A stretch of DNA of 64,000 nt from XYD12-FULL-36-8 sp964391015 (lineage in GTDB: Bacteria; Bacteroidota; Ignavibacteria; Ignavibacteriales; Ignavibacteriaceae): the NCBI GenBank assembly GCA_964391015.1, contig CAYMKU010000014.1:22015-86014 (forward strand), given 5' to 3'. The notes under the pieces were generated by a model. It was not told the DNA's origin, did no database searches, and saw only the letters and a program-made list of their open reading frames with translations. The translations under genes and the position numbers were made by a program. Numbering within the stretch: the first letter of the stretch is position 1; each line of letters opens with the position of its first letter. Below are positions 54,731-63,850 of the stretch, one piece after another.

Positions 54731-55777
54731 ATGAAAAAGATACTATTATTTTTTATTGGTTTTATTTCAACTATTGTTATTGTTGATTTTTATTTGCGAT
54801 TTGCAGAAATAATCACACCAGGTGCCACGATAATTGATCCTACGATAGGAACGCTTACAAGCAAGAATAAAGACGTTACTATGTTTAATGAGGGTTTTTT
54901 TATGGGTGCAACAAATGAATTTGGTTATTGGGGACCCGGTTATCCTCACCAAAAGGACAAAGATGTTTTCAGGATTGTTTTACTAGGTGACTCATACATT
55001 GAAGGATTGCAATTATTTGACAGAGATCACCTTAGAACAATCATCGAAAACAAATTAAAAAAAGAATTGCGAATGAGAGTTGAAGTACTTAAAGTAGGCT
55101 ACAGCGGGTTAAACCTCGAATCCATGTATTGCTACTACAAGGATTTTGCTCAGAAATTCAATCCTGATTTTACTTTATTTTTTGTAAAGAATCCGGATGT
55201 TTTTAATCTTAAACCAGTTAGTTACTACCCCACCATTGCGGTAGATTCCGTTAATAATAAAATTAAAATAGTACCCATTTCTTTGACAAATAGAATTGTT
55301 AGAAATAAAATATCCATGCAAAAGTATTCTGGGAAAATGTATTTCTTAACTTTACTAAAGAATGATCTATCATTAATTCAAAATGGAGAATGCTTACATA
55401 TACTTCTGGATAAATTTTATCCGCAGGACGAGATTTCTGAAAGCAGTGGGCTGAAAAATGATTTTACACTTTCAGTAGAAGTAAGGTTAGTTTTAAAAGA
55501 ACTCGGACAAAACGGAAATGTTGGTGTGGTAAACCTTGGAACGCTAGATAAAAAGTTTGTGTATGAATTATACATGAATAATATAATATTCATTGACCCG
55601 CTTTCAACTTTAAGCGTACGGCAGAAAAAGGATTTTTCTTACTGGAAAGCTACGAATACAATTGGTCATTGGAATCAAAAGGGACACAAATTTATTGGTA
55701 ATTTTATCGCTGATAAATTATTCCCGATAATTAATGAGAAATTGAAAATACGAGCCGCGTTAAATTCAAGAAATTAA
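54731..55777 (+). CDS. SGNH-type esterase/acyltransferase, partner of MBOAT
   Basis: I choose the ATG at 54731 (348 aa); the frame runs 19 codons upstream but overlaps the MBOAT gene. A membrane anchor or signal at about 3-22 is followed by an SGNH fold with S88 in GDSYIEG, and the C-terminal HWNQKGH segment (His319). It is probably the periplasmic enzyme that places the acyl group on the glycan, receiving it from the MBOAT protein. Gap to the MBOAT stop is 4 nt. Confidence 0.82.
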   Translation: MKKILLFFIGFISTIVIVDFYLRFAEIITPGATIIDPTIGTLTSKNKDVTMFNEGFFMGATNEFGYWGPGYPHQKDKDVFRIVLLGDSYIEGLQLFDRDHLRTIIENKLKKELRMRVEVLKVGYSGLNLESMYCYYKDFAQKFNPDFTLFFVKNPDVFNLKPVSYYPTIAVDSVNNKIKIVPISLTNRIVRNKISMQKYSGKMYFLTLLKNDLSLIQNGECLHILLDKFYPQDEISESSGLKNDFTLSVEVRLVLKELGQNGNVGVVNLGTLDKKFVYELYMNNIIFIDPLSTLSVRQKKDFSYWKATNTIGHWNQKGHKFIGNFIADKLFPIINEKLKIRAALNSRN

Positions 55778-55862
55778 ATTCAGTCTAAACATTGTAAAGT
55801 GAATATCATACCAAAAGCATTCGTGAAGAAATCATTTATCTTTATTAGTTTTTATTTTATTA

Positions 55863-57026
55863 ATGCAATTTAAAATCCCAATAATTTATTATCATTCAAT
55901 CGCCCCTCATAAGCACCCAAAATGGTTTAAGAGGTATTTAACTCTTGAGCTGAAATATTTTGAAGAGCATTTAAAATTTTTCAAAAAAGAAGGTTATAAT
56001 TTTATAAATCTTGATGAATTTTTTGAATTAAAAAAAGGAAAGCAAAACAAAAAACATGTATGTCTTACATTTGATGACGGATATGCGGATAATTTTATTT
56101 ATGGCTATCCCCTCCTAAAAAAATATAAAGCAAAAGCTACGATCTTTGTAAATCCATATTTTACAGACAAAAGACCGATCCTACGAAAAACACTTGATGA
56201 CTACTGGAATAATAAAGTTTCATTAAATGGAATCAATGATTGGGGATTTTTAAGCTGGGATGAAATGCTTCTGATGGAAAAATCTGGATTTGTGGACATT
56301 CAGTCCCACACACTGACTCATGCTAAACATTTTGTAACCGATAAGATTATTGGGTTTCATTACCCAGGGAGAGATTGTCTTTATCCGATAGGTAACTTAT
56401 TTCCAGAAAGACTTCCTTACTATATCGATGATCCTAACTTTGAAAAACTTATTCCATTTGGTTATCCGTTTTTTGAACAAAAGTCATCTATTAGCTCTAG
56501 AAAGGTCGAAATCAATAATTCATTCAATCAATCAATAATTCAATCATTTAAGGGCTTTGACTGGTCGCAGCAATATGACTTTCAAAAAATGTTCAATCAT
56601 ATAGTACTCATTTATGAAGAGTTCAAAAAAAATAATTCAATGATCCTTCGAAAAGAATCTGATGAGCAATACAAATTACGTGTAAATTTTGAGCTGAGCG
56701 AATCAAAAAGAATAATTGAAAGGGAACTTAATAAAAATATCTCTTATTGCTGCTGGCCGCATGGCGACAGCAATGAATTTGCACATGATACAGCTTTAGC
56801 ACTTGGGTACAAGGCAACCACCCAGGGTAATGCTATGGACAGAGAAGAAGTTGAGTTAAATGATTCAACAATCCCTAGAAGGATAGGACTTTCAAAATCA
56901 AAGAATTCGGTTTTGCTTACACAGCTTAAAACAAAGTTCAAGATTAAGTCTTTCCAAAATAAATTTCCCTATTATCAGGCGTACAAATTTTATAACCTAA
57001 TAAAATATGGCACTCAATCTTCATGA
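55863..57026 (+). CDS. Polysaccharide deacetylase family protein
   Basis: Protein of 387 aa with a CE4 (NodB) domain. The metal and catalytic motif is TFDDGYAD with D71 and D72, and the metal histidines are H149 and H153 (SHTLTHA). The C-terminal part extends the usual NodB domain (KSFQNKFPYYQAYKF). It may remove N-acetyl groups from the polymer or act on a precursor. No signal peptide is apparent, so it could be cytoplasmic. Its stop overlaps the next start (ATGA). Confidence 0.82.
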   Translation: MQFKIPIIYYHSIAPHKHPKWFKRYLTLELKYFEEHLKFFKKEGYNFINLDEFFELKKGKQNKKHVCLTFDDGYADNFIYGYPLLKKYKAKATIFVNPYFTDKRPILRKTLDDYWNNKVSLNGINDWGFLSWDEMLLMEKSGFVDIQSHTLTHAKHFVTDKIIGFHYPGRDCLYPIGNLFPERLPYYIDDPNFEKLIPFGYPFFEQKSSISSRKVEINNSFNQSIIQSFKGFDWSQQYDFQKMFNHIVLIYEEFKKNNSMILRKESDEQYKLRVNFELSESKRIIERELNKNISYCCWPHGDSNEFAHDTALALGYKATTQGNAMDREEVELNDSTIPRRIGLSKSKNSVLLTQLKTKFKIKSFQNKFPYYQAYKFYNLIKYGTQSS

Positions 57027-58777
57027 ATTTCCTACTCAGACTTGATAGAAGAAGCTTAAGCGCTCACAAATTAGATTTTCTAATCAATCAGAGAAATAAA
57101 GCGCTACTTAGTTCAAGCAATATTCTTGAGATAAATTATAATAAGAATATCGAATTACTCAAGTACAATGATAATCGTTATAACGCTTTTTTTCTTGGAG
57201 ATTTAGTAGTTCCCCAAAAGATGGATAGAAATAAATATTTATCCGAATTTTTTACTTCATTTTCTGATTCCAAAATTCGAGAACTTAAAGGACATTTTTA
57301 TCTTATCCTGATTGATATTAACTCCCATGAAATAAAATGCTTCAACAGCATGTTTTCAATACTTCCAATATACCTTTTTGAAAATACTAATTCGATAATT
57401 ATCTCATCATCTATTCAGAGACTTTACGAGTATCAGAAACAAAGTTTAACTGTAAATAAAAAATTTATAGTTGAAAAACTGGTTTTTAACTATGCGTTTT
57501 TAGATGATACAATTTACAATGAAGTACGACTGCTCCCATCAAATCATTATATTAAAATCAATAATAAATTAGAAATTATTAAGCATACAAGTATAGAAAA
57601 TTATTTTACAAATGCTCCGCAATCATGGCGAAAAGCTATAGAACCAGTCTCCGAATTATTTTTGAGTACCGTTTCAAATTACTTCCCAGCAAATCATTTT
57701 TATATTACGCTCACAGGAGGATTTGATGGAAGAACATTAGTTGGCTGTGCGCTTAATAATAATTTAAATTTTAGCACCTTGTCGTACGGTTCTGAAATTG
57801 ATAAAGATATAACAATACCAAGTTATATTGCCAATAAAATTGATAGGTTGCATCATACTTTTATTTTAGATCAGAAATATGCGCAGACTGAATATATACA
57901 GAATCTAGAAAACATCATTTTGAATACGGATTGCAATGCAAGTCTAAGTAGAAGTCATTACTCATATATTGCAAGAGAAATAAGCTTAAACTCAGATTAT
58001 CTATTGAGTGGAAATTTCGGTAGTGAAATCATACGTACGTGGAGAATACCAGGAGTGATGACATCAGAATTTTTATTAAAGTCATTTGAGACAGACAATC
58101 AAAAAAAATTAAACGAATACTTAAATAATTATTCAAGTTTACGATTGCTGCATAAAGAACATTTTAAAAAGGAAATTGAAGAATTAACCGAACAAATTTT
58201 CTGTTTCAAGGAGAAATATTCCAAGACTTTTAGCAGGAACCAGGTGTTTTACATTTACTTTTTTGAACAAATATTCAGAAAGTACTTCGGACCAGAGATA
58301 GTTATACAAAATTTTCATTCGCTTTTTAATAGAACCCCTTTTATAGATTTTGTTTTTTTAAGAGAAATATTGAAAACCGAATTAGCCGGCGCAAACGGCA
58401 GGTATCTTGAGCGAAATCCCTTTCTTAGGTTTAGAGGACAGATTTTATATTCGCATATCCTTAAAAAAATTAATTCCCCGCTGCTCGATTTCCCGACTGA
58501 TAGAGGATATAAACCAAAGGATTTTTTTTCAATTATGGGAAAAACAAGAATTTTTCTGAATTATTTAAATAATAACTTAATCGTCAAAAAGGATAAAAAT
58601 TTTACACAGTATAATGAACTTTGTTTCCAATTGAGCAGGGACTACTTTTCAGTTTTAAGCATACCTAAAATTGAATTTAATCAGGATGCCCTCTTTAATA
58701 TTAAATCCAGATTAAAATCAGACTTAAGTCAAGCTCTTTCAATAATGATTTATTTAAATAAACTTTCACAAAATTAG
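57023..58777 (+). CDS. Asparagine-synthetase-like protein lacking the glutaminase Cys
   Basis: Protein of 584 aa related to AsnB by its C-terminal synthetase domain with the PP-loop TGGFDGRT (231-238, usually SGGxDSS). The N-terminal Ntn-type domain has no Cys at position 2 (MNFLLRLDRR), so it cannot use glutamine as ammonia donor in the normal way. The D of the PP-loop is retained but the two Ser are changed. Such enzymes recur in exopolysaccharide loci, where they may form an amide with a free amine. It is coupled to the CapK-like gene (gap 0). Confidence 0.72.
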   Translation: MNFLLRLDRRSLSAHKLDFLINQRNKALLSSSNILEINYNKNIELLKYNDNRYNAFFLGDLVVPQKMDRNKYLSEFFTSFSDSKIRELKGHFYLILIDINSHEIKCFNSMFSILPIYLFENTNSIIISSSIQRLYEYQKQSLTVNKKFIVEKLVFNYAFLDDTIYNEVRLLPSNHYIKINNKLEIIKHTSIENYFTNAPQSWRKAIEPVSELFLSTVSNYFPANHFYITLTGGFDGRTLVGCALNNNLNFSTLSYGSEIDKDITIPSYIANKIDRLHHTFILDQKYAQTEYIQNLENIILNTDCNASLSRSHYSYIAREISLNSDYLLSGNFGSEIIRTWRIPGVMTSEFLLKSFETDNQKKLNEYLNNYSSLRLLHKEHFKKEIEELTEQIFCFKEKYSKTFSRNQVFYIYFFEQIFRKYFGPEIVIQNFHSLFNRTPFIDFVFLREILKTELAGANGRYLERNPFLRFRGQILYSHILKKINSPLLDFPTDRGYKPKDFFSIMGKTRIFLNYLNNNLIVKKDKNFTQYNELCFQLSRDYFSVLSIPKIEFNQDALFNIKSRLKSDLSQALSIMIYLNKLSQN

Positions 58778-60097
58778 TTGCGACTACCAGCACAAACCAT
58801 ATTGTACCTGTTAGATTTATTTCAAAAAACTTCAATAAGGGAAAAATTTAATTTTTACATTAAAACCCTTGGCTGGAATAAGGAAAAATTAAATCAATAT
58901 AAGCTAGAAAGAATTAAGGATTTATTGGCTTTTTCACAAAAAAATGTACCTTATTATTCTGAACTCTTAAATTCAAAAAACTTTAATATTAATGACATAA
59001 AAACTGTCGAAGAAATTAAATCTATTCCTTACCTTACAAGATTCGATATACAACAAAATTTAGAAAATCTTATTGCTAAAAATTATTCAATGCGAAAACT
59101 ATTTAAGAGCAGTTCTTCTGGTACAACCGGAATTCCTATATCATATTACGAAGATAGAATAAGTGTCAGTTCAGGAACAGCAGCTCTTTATTTTGCATAT
59201 AGTTTATCTGGTTGGAGCCCCGGAAATAAAACACTTCATATATGGGGAAATCCAAAGAGTATAGTACACTGGCGAACAGCTAAATCAAGGTTGAAAAGGT
59301 TTGTGAAGAATCAATCTAATCTTGCATCAACAGAATTTAACGATATTAAAAACCATGAAGCTACCTATAACCAAATTTTCAGAGCAAAATATGACTGTAT
59401 AGATGGTTATACAACAGCAATTTATGAACTTGCAAATTATATTGAATTAAACCAGCTCCCTAAATTAAAAGTAAAAAATGTTTTCACTACTGCCGAAAAC
59501 CTTTCACATGAACAAAAAATTTTAATACAAAAAAATGTCGGACAAGTGAGCGATCTTTATGGGTGCGGTGAAATAGCTGGGATTGCTATTCAACCTATCA
59601 ACGAAGATAAGTATCTTATAATTGAACCACATGTTCTAATTGAAGTTGAAGATAGCAATGAAAATTTTAAAAGTATCATAGCAACAGATCTCGATAATTA
59701 CGCTATGCCATTGATACGATACAAAATTGGAGATTTAATAGATAATATTTATGAACCAGAAATTGATCAGGGAGTGAAATTTTCATATTTCAAGAAAATT
59801 TACGGACGGGAATCGGAAATAATAAATCTTCCAAATGGAAAGAAAATTCTGCCTGTTAATATCGTTGGCGGAACATTATTTAGAAAAATTGGTGGCATAT
59901 CAAAACATAAAGTTGTTTGGAATGGCAAGGAATTAATTTTCCAATTTGAAACTACAAATGAATTTAGTTTAGATAGAGCACAAGTTTTGATTGATAAGGA
60001 ATTTGAGAATTATAATGTCCCGATAAAAATTAATACAGTTGATAAACTGTTGCCTGATAAAAACGGTAAATTTAAGTATTTTGAGAAAGTAAATTGA
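58778..60097 (+). CDS. CapK/PaaK-like adenylate-forming enzyme
   Basis: Protein of 439 aa from a TTG start directly after the previous stop codon. The adenylation P-loop SSSSGTTGIPISYYED is at about 112-127, and YGCGEIAGIAIQP and YKIGDLIDNIYEP are A8-region motifs as in phenylacetate-CoA ligase. Family members in capsule loci (CapK) are thought to activate carboxylic acids; a CoA or amide product in concert with the asparagine-synthetase-like protein is an inference. Its stop codon overlaps the next start (TTGA). Confidence 0.8.
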   Translation: MRLPAQTILYLLDLFQKTSIREKFNFYIKTLGWNKEKLNQYKLERIKDLLAFSQKNVPYYSELLNSKNFNINDIKTVEEIKSIPYLTRFDIQQNLENLIAKNYSMRKLFKSSSSGTTGIPISYYEDRISVSSGTAALYFAYSLSGWSPGNKTLHIWGNPKSIVHWRTAKSRLKRFVKNQSNLASTEFNDIKNHEATYNQIFRAKYDCIDGYTTAIYELANYIELNQLPKLKVKNVFTTAENLSHEQKILIQKNVGQVSDLYGCGEIAGIAIQPINEDKYLIIEPHVLIEVEDSNENFKSIIATDLDNYAMPLIRYKIGDLIDNIYEPEIDQGVKFSYFKKIYGRESEIINLPNGKKILPVNIVGGTLFRKIGGISKHKVVWNGKELIFQFETTNEFSLDRAQVLIDKEFENYNVPIKINTVDKLLPDKNGKFKYFEKVN

Positions 60098-61068
60098 AAG
60101 TTTTATTCGTTGCAAGTGGTAATTCAAGAGATGGTATCAATACCATAGTAAAAAACCAGGGAGAATCCTTGCAAAAGATAGGAATTGAGATCGAGTACTT
60201 TCAAATCATTGGAAAAGGATTAATAAGTTATTTAAAACATATAAACAAGTTGAAAAGATACCTTCTTATTAAACAATATAATATTATCCATGCACATTAC
60301 GTGTTATCGGGTTGGGTAGCTTTAATCTCAGGAGGTAGAAAATCTCCACTAATCCTTTCACTTATGGGTGATGATGCCTACGGCAGCTATAATTCATATG
60401 GTAATCTTGAACTTAAAAGTATTTTCTTAATAATTCTTTCCAAAATAATACAACCCTTTATTAACAGAATAATAGTCAAATCTAAAAACATAGCAGAAAC
60501 AGTGTACGTAAAGAAAAGATTAGTAATAATTCCCAATGGAGTAGATTTAACAACATTTTATAAAATTCAGAAAATAGATGCTAGAAGGCAATTAAAATTA
60601 GAAGTAGCGAAAAGATATCTGTTATTTATATCCGATTTATCCGATAGCAGGAAAAATTTCAATTTACTGAAAACGGTGTACATTGAAAGCGCAATACCAA
60701 ATTTAGAAATAATTACTCCCTATCCAATAGAACATGATATTTTACCTCTATATTACAATGCAGCTGATGTAATGGTATTTACTTCAACTGCCGAAGGTTC
60801 CCCAAATGTTATCAAAGAAGCAATGGCTTGCAACTGTCCAATTGTATCAACTGATGTCGGTGATGTTAGATGGGTGTTGGGTGATACAAAGGGGTGTTAT
60901 TTAACATCATTTAATCCAGAAGATGTAGCACATAAAATAATTGAAGCTTTAGAGTTTTCAGAAAAGTTCGATAGAACAAAAGGCCGTGAAAGAATCATTG
61001 AATTAGGACTTGATTCAGAATCAGTTGCAAAAAAAATAGTCGAAGTTTACAATAAAGTTCTTCATTAG
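60094..61068 (+). CDS. GT4 family glycosyltransferase
   Basis: Protein of 324 aa from a TTG overlapping the previous stop. The N-terminal Rossmann start KVLFVASGNSRDGINTIVKN and the donor-site motif TSTAEGSPNVIKEAMACNCPIVSTDVGD (with the conserved E-x7-E) are clear. It is shorter than typical GT4 proteins (about 360-400 aa). It lies at the 3' end of the first coupled gene block, before a 459-nt gap. Confidence 0.88.
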   Translation: MKVLFVASGNSRDGINTIVKNQGESLQKIGIEIEYFQIIGKGLISYLKHINKLKRYLLIKQYNIIHAHYVLSGWVALISGGRKSPLILSLMGDDAYGSYNSYGNLELKSIFLIILSKIIQPFINRIIVKSKNIAETVYVKKRLVIIPNGVDLTTFYKIQKIDARRQLKLEVAKRYLLFISDLSDSRKNFNLLKTVYIESAIPNLEIITPYPIEHDILPLYYNAADVMVFTSTAEGSPNVIKEAMACNCPIVSTDVGDVRWVLGDTKGCYLTSFNPEDVAHKIIEALEFSEKFDRTKGRERIIELGLDSESVAKKIVEVYNKVLH

Positions 61069-61527
61069 CAGCCTACTTATTAAATAAATCAGCTAAGATT
61101 CTTTTTCCAGTATTTATTATCATTATTTAATCTCCCCCCTGGCACAATTAGAGTGTAAAAAGAGTTTTAAATTCAAAATAATGCATAAAAGTATTTGTTT
61201 GATGATGCAAGATTTAAAAAATTATCAAAAAAAACCTCGTAAAAAATTTACAAAAGGAAAAATAAAATTCTTCACCAATGACAATCTTAAAGACCCACGA
61301 ATACAACTGTCATATAGCATCCACTTTTTATATGAGCCAATAAAATTTTATGGAATGGGTTCTAGAAAAAATTAATAAATGGCAAAATAAGGAAATGAAA
61401 TATTGGTGCTATCAATAGTACAGGAATTATATACTTTGATTAAGTTTGGTGGTTGAGTAGACTTTTTACTATTTGATACGCACTACAAATACCCCAAATG
61501 TAATCATCAAGTTTAAATACGAAGACC
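61069..61527. other. Gap between two blocks of the polysaccharide locus
   Basis: This 459-nt AT-rich stretch breaks the otherwise tight gene order. A 64-codon frame (61181-61375) has no ribosome binding site and matches nothing I recognise. It may hold a promoter for the downstream block or the remnant of a lost gene. Confidence 0.45.
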
Positions 61528-62400
61528 ATGGATGTATATTTAACTTTTGATTTAGAAAGCCATTCTTTTGAAACAAACGTTCAAGATAATTCAGTAATAA
61601 GTCTTGTTGAAAGATTAGCCATACCAAAAATTTTAAATTTATTAGAGAAATATAATGCAAGAGCAACTTTTTTCACTACAGCATCATTCGCACTCAAATC
61701 TCCCAACTCTTTAATCAATATTTTCATAAAAGGACATGAAATAGGTTGCCATGGATTTGATCATAACGATTTCTATGACTCATTAAATCTTGTAAAACAG
61801 ATTGAAATTATCGAAAAATCAAAAAAAATAATAGAAGGTGTTATTAAATCTAAAATAGTATCATTTAGGGCCCCTGCATTAAGACTCAATATGGATACAA
61901 TATTTGCTCTTGAAAAAAATAAATTCAAATACGATTCTTCCATTGCACCACAACGATTTGACGGGCCATTTACTAGTGGTGCCTTAAATAAATTAAAATG
62001 GCTTACTTCCCATAGAAAACCATATAAAATATCCAAGTACTCACCATTCAGAAAAGGATATTCGCAAATAATTGAATTGCCAATATCTGCTTTAATCTGG
62101 CCCCTCGTCGGTACTCATTTGAGGTTATTTCCATCAATTACATTTTTAATTCTTAATGCATTAATTGCTGAATCATATATTACCAATAAACCAATAGTTT
62201 TTCTAATTCATCCGCAAGAAATGCTATCATTTAGAAAAGGAAAAAACAAAAAAAAAGCAAATGTATTTTCAGGTTACATCAGGCATAATTTAAAGATGAG
62301 AAATTTAGGGGACGCTTGTTATGAAATATTTGAAAAGTTGCTAAAAATTTGTCAAAAGAATAATATGAATTACAAAACTGTAAAGGAAATTAAAATATGA
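61528..62400 (+). CDS. Polysaccharide deacetylase family protein (PuuE/DUF3473-like)
   Basis: Protein of 290 aa. The metal motif is VYLTFDLESHSFE and the next histidine motif is HEIGCHGFDHNDFY, followed by VSFRAPALRLNMDTIF and LIHPQEM near the end, as in the exopolysaccharide-linked subgroup of CE4 enzymes (with DUF3473 in PEP-CTERM loci). No signal peptide, so it probably acts in the cytoplasm. It is coupled with the methyltransferase downstream (ATGA overlap). Confidence 0.8.
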   Translation: MDVYLTFDLESHSFETNVQDNSVISLVERLAIPKILNLLEKYNARATFFTTASFALKSPNSLINIFIKGHEIGCHGFDHNDFYDSLNLVKQIEIIEKSKKIIEGVIKSKIVSFRAPALRLNMDTIFALEKNKFKYDSSIAPQRFDGPFTSGALNKLKWLTSHRKPYKISKYSPFRKGYSQIIELPISALIWPLVGTHLRLFPSITFLILNALIAESYITNKPIVFLIHPQEMLSFRKGKNKKKANVFSGYIRHNLKMRNLGDACYEIFEKLLKICQKNNMNYKTVKEIKI

Positions 62401-63143
62401 TTACAGTTGATGTAAAAAACTCTATTAAAGAGAAATATGACAGGGAAGTTGCACAATATGACCATATTTTCAGGACTAAGGCTGGACAACATTTCATCAA
62501 AAGGAAACTTGCGATAGCTGAATCTTTTGGCTACATAAAGAAAGGTCAGAATGTTTTGGAGGTAGGTTCTGCTACTGGTGTTTTTTCTTTTGAATACGAG
62601 AAGTATTGCATTAATTTAACTTCTATTGATTTATCTCCTGAAAATATTAAATGGGCCAAAAATATTGCAATTAAAAAAAACTCAACAATAATTTTTCAAG
62701 TTGCCGATATGGAAAACCTACCTTTTCCAGATAATTTTTTTGATGGAGTGTTGTCCTTTTCGACTTTAAGATATGCCCCTAATATTGAAATAGTTTTGTC
62801 AGAAATATACCGTGTCCTAAAACCTGCCGGATATATTATAGTAGATTTGCCAAATAAAAAATGTCCATGGTTTGGTGGAATAAAAAAGAAAATTCTGGGG
62901 CGGGAACATATTTTTGATAATCATTACTATTGGAAAGATATTATTGCGATTATGAATAGTACCGACTTTACAAATGTAAGAATGAAAAGAGGGTTGTTTA
63001 TTCCAAAATCAACACCAAACAAGTTATTTTGGATATTCAGGACTTTTGAATTTTTTGCAGAAAAATTACCTATTATTAATTCTTATTCAGCGATTATTTT
63101 TATTGGGGCACAAAAACGATGGAAAGAGAATTTACTCTATTAA
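62397..63143 (+). CDS. Class I SAM-dependent methyltransferase (UbiE-like)
   Basis: Protein of 248 aa with a complete Methyltransf_11 domain: VLEVGSATGVFSFEYEKY (motif I), LTSIDLSPENIKWAKN, FQVADMENLPFPDNFFDGVLSFSTLRY and LKPAGYIIVDLPN. The substrate is unknown. Its 3' end overlaps the next gene by 25 nt, so translation is coupled. Confidence 0.85.
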   Translation: MITVDVKNSIKEKYDREVAQYDHIFRTKAGQHFIKRKLAIAESFGYIKKGQNVLEVGSATGVFSFEYEKYCINLTSIDLSPENIKWAKNIAIKKNSTIIFQVADMENLPFPDNFFDGVLSFSTLRYAPNIEIVLSEIYRVLKPAGYIIVDLPNKKCPWFGGIKKKILGREHIFDNHYYWKDIIAIMNSTDFTNVRMKRGLFIPKSTPNKLFWIFRTFEFFAEKLPIINSYSAIIFIGAQKRWKENLLY

Positions 63144-63850
63144 AATATAGAAAACTGCTGGAGCAGATTCCTAAAGGTAATTATACTGTCAGGGGATCCC
63201 TAATTGATAAAAATCAATATGGAATTATCCGTCATGATGTTGACCGACCCCCTCATAATGTAATAAAAATTGCTGAAATCGAAAAGGAATTAGGTATACA
63301 ATCAACTTATTACTTCCGTTTTTTAAAAAAACATTTTGTCTCTGATATTATTCTAAAGGTTAAATTATTGGGTCATGAAATAGGATATCATTATGAGGTA
63401 CTGGACAAAGCGCACGGAAATGTTGATAAAGCACTTGAAATATTTAATAAAGAATGGATGTCATTTAAACAGTGGAATTCAGAAACAGCATGTGCTCACG
63501 GTAATCCCCTTACAAAAAATAATAACCTTGACATATGGAAATTTTATAGCTTTGAAGAATTTGGGATAATTGGTGAGGCTTATCTATCTATTGATTTTAA
63601 CAAATATATATATTTTTCTGACGTTGGAAGAAGGTGGAACTCACCTCTTGTTGACGAGAATAAAAAAAAAATAAAATTTAAAACAGTAAATCAATTAGCG
63701 AATTTTTTGATAAATAATCGGCAAAAAAACATATACATATTAACACATCCATCAAGATGGAACGATAATTATTTATGGTGGTTGAGAGAATTAGTATTTC
63801 AATTTATTAAAAACATTGCGAAAATAATTATTAAATATATTCGAGCATGA
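63119..63850 (+). CDS. Deacetylase-fold protein of the CE4 type
   Basis: Protein of 243 aa that carries CE4-like metal-binding features: H39-D-V-D42 (IIRHDVDRPP), H86 and H91 (GHEIGYHYE), H127 (ACAHGNP) and THPSRW near residue 215. The sequence is divergent from standard NodB enzymes, and the substrate is unknown. It overlaps the methyltransferase gene by 25 nt and the next gene by an ATGA, so it is part of one operon. Confidence 0.72.
   Translation: MEREFTLLKYRKLLEQIPKGNYTVRGSLIDKNQYGIIRHDVDRPPHNVIKIAEIEKELGIQSTYYFRFLKKHFVSDIILKVKLLGHEIGYHYEVLDKAHGNVDKALEIFNKEWMSFKQWNSETACAHGNPLTKNNNLDIWKFYSFEEFGIIGEAYLSIDFNKYIYFSDVGRRWNSPLVDENKKKIKFKTVNQLANFLINNRQKNIYILTHPSRWNDNYLWWLRELVFQFIKNIAKIIIKYIRA

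Noticed and set aside
61181..61375. A 64-codon frame in the gap of the polysaccharide locus.
   Set aside because: No ribosome binding site, low complexity and no recognised motif. Another frame here reads FDDARFKKLSKK before a stop, which could be a remnant, but I cannot support either.
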